Assembly: GCA_027924025.1 (NCBI GenBank)
Contig: AP026970.1
Coordinates: 3,122,501 to 3,186,500, forward strand
DNA from: Comamonadaceae bacterium OS-4
Lineage (GTDB): Bacteria > Pseudomonadota > Gammaproteobacteria > Burkholderiales > Burkholderiaceae_C
Length of the DNA: 64,000 bases
Direction: 5' to 3'
The notes beneath the pieces are model-generated. The model saw only the letters and a program-made list of their open reading frames with translations. It did not search any database and was not told where the DNA came from. Each line of letters begins with the position of its first letter. The first letter of the stretch is position 1. Both the position numbers and the translations under genes were made by a program. Below are positions 59,608 to 64,000 of the stretch, in pieces.

Positions 59608-61223
59608 TAGCCAATCACCTTGGTCGCAGTCGCGTCCAATTTGGGTGGATTTTCAAAGGTGTGGAATGGCGCTGGAGAAGGCACTTCCCACTCCAGGCCT
59701 TCGGCAGCTTCCCAAGGTTTTTGGGGCGCTTTTTCGCCTTTACCCAACATGGCAGGCAACACCACGCCGAAGAAGAAATACACCTGTGCCAAACCGAAGG
59801 CAAAAGAGCCGATGGAAGCAATCATGTTGAAGTCAGCGAACTGCATCGGGTAGTCCGCGTAGCGACGCGGCATACCTGCCAGACCCAAGAAGTGCATCGG
59901 GAAGAAGGTCACGTTGAACGCGATCAGCGACCACCAGAAGTGCAAACGGCCTTTCCACTCAGGGATCATCACGCCGGTCCACTTCGGTGCCCAGTAGTAG
60001 AAGCCGGCAAACATCGCATACAAAGAACCTGCCACCAACACATAGTGGAAGTGAGCCACCACGTAATAAGTGTCTTGCAACTGGATATCAATCGGAGCCA
60101 TGGCCAAAATCAGACCAGTGAAACCGCCCATGGTGAACACAAAAATGAAGCCCACTGCGAACAACATGGGAGTCTCGAAAGTCATCGAACCCTGCCACAT
60201 GGTGGCGATCCAGTTGAAGATCTTCACAGCCGTAGGGACCGCGATCAGCATGGTGGCGTACATGAAAAACAACTGGCCTGTGACGGGCATACCGGTTGTG
60301 AACATGTGGTGTGCCCACACAATGAACGACAAGATGGCAATAGAAGAAGTGGCATACACCATGGAGGCGTAACCGAACAGCTTCTTGCGGGCAAAAGCCG
60401 GGACGATCTGGCTCACGATGCCGAACGCCGGCAAAATCATGATGTACACCTCAGGGTGACCAAAGAACCAGAAAATATGCTGGTACATCACCGGATCGCC
60501 GCCACCGGCGGGGTTGAAGAAGCTGGTACCAAAATGACGGTCTGTCAGTGTCATGGTGATGGCGCCTGCCAACACCGGCATCACAGCGATCAGCAAGTAC
60601 GCAGTGATCAACCATGTCCAGCAGAACATCGGCATCTTCATCAGGGTCATGCCGGGAGCGCGCATGTTCAAGATGGTGACGATGATGTTGATCGAACCCA
60701 TGATGGACGAAGCGCCCAGGATGTGCATCGCAAAAATGCCGGCATCCATCGAGGGCCCCATTTGCAGAGTCAAAGGAGCGTACAAAGTCCAGCCCGCAGC
60801 AGGTGCGCCACCAGGCATGAAGAACGAAGACACCAGCATCAATGCAGCAGGAATCATCAGCCAGAAGCTGAAGTTGTTCATGCGGGCAAAGGCCATATCG
60901 GATGCACCGATTTGCAGCGGGATCATCCAGTTCGCGAAGCCTACAAAGCCCGGCATGATGGCGCCGAACACCATGATCAAGCCGTGCATCGTTGTCAACG
61001 AGTTGAACAACTCCGGATTGACCAGTTGCAAGCCGGGCTGGAACAACTCAGCGCGAATCAATAGCGCCAAGATGCCACCAATGATCAGCATGGTGAAGCT
61101 GAACAACAGGTACAAAGTACCGATGTCTTTGTGGTTGGTCGCAAATACCCAACGCTGCCAACCCGTGGGGGCATGGTGGTGATCGTCGTGGGCGTGATCG
61201 TGGTGGTCTAGTACGGCGCTCAT
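59607..61223 (-). CDS. coxA: Cytochrome c oxidase subunit I
   Basis: This 538-residue catalytic subunit of aa3-type oxidase carries heme a, heme a3 and CuB. About 12 helices are visible. The [16 protein letters not shown] block supplies the CuB His and the cross-linked Tyr, HHMFTTG gives the adjacent CuB histidines, and [13 protein letters not shown] gives heme ligands. The N-terminus is His-rich ([13 protein letters not shown]), which is common in this lineage. It reduces O2 to water while pumping protons. It follows coxB by 41 bases. Confidence 0.97.
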   Translation of the reverse strand: MSAVLDHHDHAHDDHHHAPTGWQRWVFATNHKDIGTLYLLFSFTMLIIGGILALLIRAELFQPGLQLVNPELFNSLTTMHGLIMVFGAIMPGFVGFANWMIPLQIGASDMAFARMNNFSFWLMIPAALMLVSSFFMPGGAPAAGWTLYAPLTLQMGPSMDAGIFAMHILGASSIMGSINIIVTILNMRAPGMTLMKMPMFCWTWLITAYLLIAVMPVLAGAITMTLTDRHFGTSFFNPAGGGDPVMYQHIFWFFGHPEVYIMILPAFGIVSQIVPAFARKKLFGYASMVYATSSIAILSFIVWAHHMFTTGMPVTGQLFFMYATMLIAVPTAVKIFNWIATMWQGSMTFETPMLFAVGFIFVFTMGGFTGLILAMAPIDIQLQDTYYVVAHFHYVLVAGSLYAMFAGFYYWAPKWTGVMIPEWKGRLHFWWSLIAFNVTFFPMHFLGLAGMPRRYADYPMQFADFNMIASIGSFAFGLAQVYFFFGVVLPAMLGKGEKAPQKPWEAAEGLEWEVPSPAPFHTFENPPKLDATATKVIG

Positions 61224-61264
61224 GGTGAGGTCCTTCTCAAATTTCTACGTTCTGCCTGAAGACT

Positions 61265-62449
61265 TTATTTGCGCAAAGCCAGCACTTCGGCGGGCTGCAC
61301 AACCTGACCGGTTTTGTTGGACCAGTTGTTCTTCGTGTAAGTGATCACCGCAGCGATGTCTGTGTCGCTCAATGCTTTCCATGCTGGCATCGAGCCGTTG
61401 TTCTGGCCGTTCAGCAGCACTGCGATTTGTTTGCTCTTGTCGGCATCGAGCACCACAGCAGCGCCATCCAGCGGCTTGATGGGGCCTGCGCCTTTGCCGT
61501 TGGCCTGGTGGCAGGCAGCGCAGTTCTGGGCATAAACCTTTTCACCACGCTTGGAGATGTCATCCAAAGCCCAGACTTTGGATGGATCATCCGCTTTGGC
61601 AGCCAGCTTTTTCTTCTCGCCGGCAACCCATGCGGAATAGTCTTCTGCGGAGAGCACCTTCACATGGATGGGCATGTAAGCGTGCTCTTTTCCGCACAAC
61701 TCAGCACACTGGCCATAGAAGTCGCCTGTTTTCTCAGCCCGGAACCATGTGTCACGCACAAATCCGGGAATCGCGTCTTGCTTGATACCGAATGCGGGGA
61801 CCATGAAGGCGTGGATCACATCATTGGCTGTTGTAATGATACGGACCTTCTTGTCGACAGGCACCACCAATGGGTTGTCCACTTTCAACAAATAGTTGTC
61901 GATAGACTCGCCTTTCTTGGGGCCACCGGCGTCAGACAACGCGCGCTGCTCGCTATCCAAGGTGGATACAAAGCCGATTCCCTCGCCTTCGCCCTTGATG
62001 TAGTCATAGCCCCATTTCCACTGCATGCCTGTCGCCTTGATCGTCAGGTCAGCATTGGTGGTGTCCTTCATGGCGACCACCACCTTGGTGGCGGGGAGCG
62101 CCATCAAGATGACGATGACGAAAGGAACAATCGTCCAAATAATTTCAACTGTGACCGACTCATGGAAGGTCGCGGGTTTGTGACCCACCGACTTGCGGTG
62201 CTTCCAGATGGAATAGAACATGACGGCGAAAACCGCCACAAAGATCACGGAACACACGATCAACATGAACCAGTGGAGCCACTGCTGCTCATGCGCAATT
62301 TTGGTGACTGCGGGTGCCAGATTCAGCTGATTGACCGCTGGACCGCCCGGCAAATCATTCACTGCCTGCGCTTGCGACAGGAGGGATGTACCGGCAAAAG
62401 CGCCGGCAGTCCACAGCATGGAAGCCAGTTTGTTCGTTGTGTTCTTCAT
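61265..62449 (-). CDS. coxB: Cytochrome c oxidase subunit II with fused cytochrome c domain
   Basis: This 394-residue protein has a signal segment, two membrane helices (LMLIVCSVIFVAVFAVMFYS written as LMLIVCSVIFVAVF; TIVPFVIVILMALPATKV), a periplasmic cupredoxin domain with the CuA ligands in WFRAEKTGDFYGQCAELCG followed by KEHAYMPIHV, and a C-terminal class I cytochrome c domain (VYAQNCAACHQANGKG). This is the caa3-like form in which subunit II carries its own heme c. The ATG at 62447-62449 gives MKNTTNKLAS. It heads the coxB-coxA-ctaG operon. Confidence 0.95.
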   Translation of the reverse strand: MKNTTNKLASMLWTAGAFAGTSLLSQAQAVNDLPGGPAVNQLNLAPAVTKIAHEQQWLHWFMLIVCSVIFVAVFAVMFYSIWKHRKSVGHKPATFHESVTVEIIWTIVPFVIVILMALPATKVVVAMKDTTNADLTIKATGMQWKWGYDYIKGEGEGIGFVSTLDSEQRALSDAGGPKKGESIDNYLLKVDNPLVVPVDKKVRIITTANDVIHAFMVPAFGIKQDAIPGFVRDTWFRAEKTGDFYGQCAELCGKEHAYMPIHVKVLSAEDYSAWVAGEKKKLAAKADDPSKVWALDDISKRGEKVYAQNCAACHQANGKGAGPIKPLDGAAVVLDADKSKQIAVLLNGQNNGSMPAWKALSDTDIAAVITYTKNNWSNKTGQVVQPAEVLALRK

Positions 62450-62505
62450 CTCGTTCACTTTTAGATGCCCCAAAATAATTCACCGCACCGGATTCACGCC
62501 TGCCA

Positions 62506-62982
62506 TCAGGCAGCACGCAAAGCCGAACGAATCTCTCTAGCCAGCTGCGGTCGCAACTCCGGGCGTATATACCGCCCGACCTGAATGGTCCGGCCGCGCT
62601 CTGACAATTCAATCAGCGACGTATCACTTGCACGCGGCTCAACCCTCACCCAACCTCTTTGAAACTCTGCTTTTTCCAACTTGCCGCCACACTCCAACTC
62701 AACGACGAGTCGGTTATCCAGCAATGCAATGTGCTCTCCGTCGGTCGAATGCCTTGCGTACACGTAAAAGGCCAGCCCGACTGCGATCAACTCCAAGGAG
62801 GCGAATGGAATCACCAGCGTTGCACCTTGGAACCAGAAGAAAAGCCCGATTCCGATGGAAACCACGCATAGCGCTACATAAGTCCACACCAACTGCAGGG
62901 GCGTTACGGAACAATTCCGCCGGAGAAGCCAGTGGACCTGTTGCCCTTCTACTGTCGCAAAGCGAAAACCCGGATTCGTCAT
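62506..62982 (-). CDS. DUF2244 membrane protein
   Basis: This 158-residue protein has two adjacent helices (PLQLVWTYVALCVVSIGIGLF, written as LQLVWTYVALCVVS and IGIGLFFWF; FASLELIAVGLAFYVYAR) and a basic C-terminal region. The DUF2244 family is often next to coxB and its function is unknown. The start is taken as the ATG at 62980-62982; a GTG three codons upstream is possible. It lies 56 bases upstream of coxB in the same direction and may be the first gene of the cox operon. Confidence 0.83.
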   Translation of the reverse strand: MTNPGFRFATVEGQQVHWLLRRNCSVTPLQLVWTYVALCVVSIGIGLFFWFQGATLVIPFASLELIAVGLAFYVYARHSTDGEHIALLDNRLVVELECGGKLEKAEFQRGWVRVEPRASDTSLIELSERGRTIQVGRYIRPELRPQLAREIRSALRAA

Positions 62983-63134
62983 GCGTGTCACCCGAAATGA
63001 ACTGTGCCGGTAAAAACTCAGTCCAAACTGGAGGGGGAATATGCCATCACCTCGTTCCTAACATTGTATGACAGTAACGAACTTGACAGGCCTCAGCCCG
63101 GCGCCACGTTGAGGGGAATCCGTAGGGGTTTTGC

Positions 63135-64000
63135 CTAGTTTTTCAGAGCGGCGCGCATGTCGCCCAAGGAAACGCGCGTCTCTGGTGCAACCTTCAAACG
63201 AGGCTTGGGCTTGAAGGCGTGCCCGTAGACCACTTCAAAAGTGATCGTCAAGCGTCCGTCGTCCATGCCCAGCTCGCGGGTGAGGCGCTCCAACAATTCT
63301 TTGCGCCACCCTTTGGTTCTGGTGCCAGCAAAGCGGTTCGTGTGCAAATTACGGCCCAAACCGCGCAACTCCTCCAATAGACGCTCCGCCGAAGAATAGC
63401 TCAGGGTAATGCGCTCCATGTCCATCACAGGCTCCGCAAAGCCGGCATGCACCAGCATGTCACCCCAGTCGTGCATGTCAGTGAACTGGTGATGCGGCTG
63501 GGGCCAACCCGCCCCATCAAAAACACGACGCAACTCGCGCAAGGTATCGGGGCCGAAGCAGGAAAACATGACAAACCCGTCGACAGCCAAGTGAGAGTGC
63601 CACTCGCGGATCAACGCCTGTGGGTCCGCCGCCATGTGCAGCGCCATGTTGGCCCACAACATTTGCACCGGATCCACCGCTTTTTCAAACCGGGGCGTGG
63701 CGCCCGTCCACCGCCCGGGACTCCACCACGCGGGTGTCAGGACCTTCCGCGAATGCTCTTGCCGGGCTGAGGTGCTCTCGCATACGTAACTTTGCGCTTT
63801 GGGGTAGCGCTTTTGCACTCGCAAATGCCCTTCATAGCCGCCCTTGGAGGGCTCCCAATCCAACCAGGTTGCCGGCTTTTGCACAATCCACTGCAACCGG
63901 TCTTCCATGCGACGGGCCACCTCCTCATGTAGCCAAGGGGCGGACTCCACCGGCGCATGGGCCCAACGGGCTGCGGCAACCGGGTCTATGGTGGGGGGCT
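63135..64000 (-). CDS. BioC-like SAM methyltransferase (5' end off the window)
   Basis: The frame runs off the right edge; the visible part ends at 63135 and the upstream-most visible residues read PPTIDPVAAARWAHAPVESA. The N-terminal WLHEEVARRMEDRLQWI and VMFSCFGPDTLRELRRVF with GAGWPQPHHQFTDMHDWGDM are typical of BioC-like malonyl-ACP O-methyltransferases, which start biotin synthesis. The glycine-rich SAM motif is unusual: WLDWEPSKGGYEGH stands where DLGCGTG is expected, so activity may be altered. No other bio genes are visible. Confidence 0.72.
   Translation of the reverse strand, partial: PPTIDPVAAARWAHAPVESAPWLHEEVARRMEDRLQWIVQKPATWLDWEPSKGGYEGHLRVQKRYPKAQSYVCESTSARQEHSRKVLTPAWWSPGRWTGATPRFEKAVDPVQMLWANMALHMAADPQALIREWHSHLAVDGFVMFSCFGPDTLRELRRVFDGAGWPQPHHQFTDMHDWGDMLVHAGFAEPVMDMERITLSYSSAERLLEELRGLGRNLHTNRFAGTRTKGWRKELLERLTRELGMDDGRLTITFEVVYGHAFKPKPRLKVAPETRVSLGDMRAALKN

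Noticed and set aside
59661..61064. Long open frame opposite coxA
   Set aside because: coxA is certain; the antisense translation is His/Gln-rich nonsense typical of the complement of a membrane protein gene.
1..64000. CRISPR array, rRNA, tRNA, prophage or intact insertion sequence
   Set aside because: No regularly spaced repeats, no rRNA or tRNA signatures, no transposase or phage structural genes were found on reading both strands.

Overview
The window is about 64 kb of high-GC DNA from a betaproteobacterium, most likely a member of the Comamonadaceae (Rhodoferax/Curvibacter/Acidovorax-like). This rests on protein character, on the cox operon order (coxB-coxA-small assembly ORF-ctaG-DUF2970-coxC, then SURF1-ctaA-ctaB-SCO), on a beta-type CTGT-N8-ACAG LexA box, on a CIRCE element before rpoH, on Bug/TTT-type binding proteins and on a dispersed 50-bp repeat. 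I saw no rRNA, tRNA, CRISPR array, prophage or intact insertion sequence.

1-15.2 kb: myo-inositol catabolism. iolD and a fused iolC-DUF2090 gene run leftward, with a probable iolE start at the very edge. A ribose-type ABC importer diverges from them. A second leftward group holds iolI-like, iolG and iolH-like genes. LacI- and RpiR-type regulators and two more Gfo/Idh/MocA dehydrogenases run rightward. The importer brings in the polyol, IolG-type enzymes oxidise it and IolI/IolH/IolE-type TIM barrels rearrange the inososes. IolD opens the ring, and IolC phosphorylates and (through DUF2090) probably cleaves the product. Short GAAA-N4-TTTC palindromes in two iol promoters are candidate RpiR operators.

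15.2-22.4 kb: a CheY-like receiver and a CheX-like protein, a PEP-CTERM protein, an esterase and dnaE2 (SOS polymerase) with a LexA box. 22.4-24.5 kb: a gene-poor patch with a vapC relic, two unknown ORFs and another gene fragment, probably acquired and decaying DNA.

24.5-33.5 kb: dienelactone hydrolase, SDR, a divergent DMT exporter/Lrp pair around a perfect 15-bp palindrome, transglutaminase-like protein, acyl-CoA thioesterase, L-lactate permease, and imuA-imuB behind a second LexA box. The SOS mutasome (ImuA-ImuB-DnaE2) is therefore split into two loci.

33.5-41.8 kb: 2-aminoethylphosphonate use: a GntR/FCD regulator (with an overlapping DMT transporter), binding protein, ATPase, fused permease, phosphonoacetaldehyde hydrolase (PhnX) and a FAD oxidoreductase, with no PhnW transaminase. 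41.2-50.1 kb: miscellaneous housekeeping and accessory genes (HD hydrolase, NlpC/P60, Bcr/CflA efflux, GlxA regulator, EamA exporter, isochorismatase, acyl-CoA synthetase). 50.1-53.3 kb: metallo-hydrolase, CIRCE-rpoH, Bug-type binding protein. 53.4-63 kb: a complete cytochrome c oxidase biogenesis and structural cluster on the minus strand, then DUF2244 and a truncated BioC-like methyltransferase at the right edge.

The most unusual signal is an ungapped 50-bp repeat. It occurs six times in coding sequence: twice in dnaE2, twice in imuB, and once each in the signal peptides of the SCO protein and of the Bug protein. Five of these copies are translated from the same strand in the same frame. 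Two weaker copies lie in dnaE2 and upstream of imuA.
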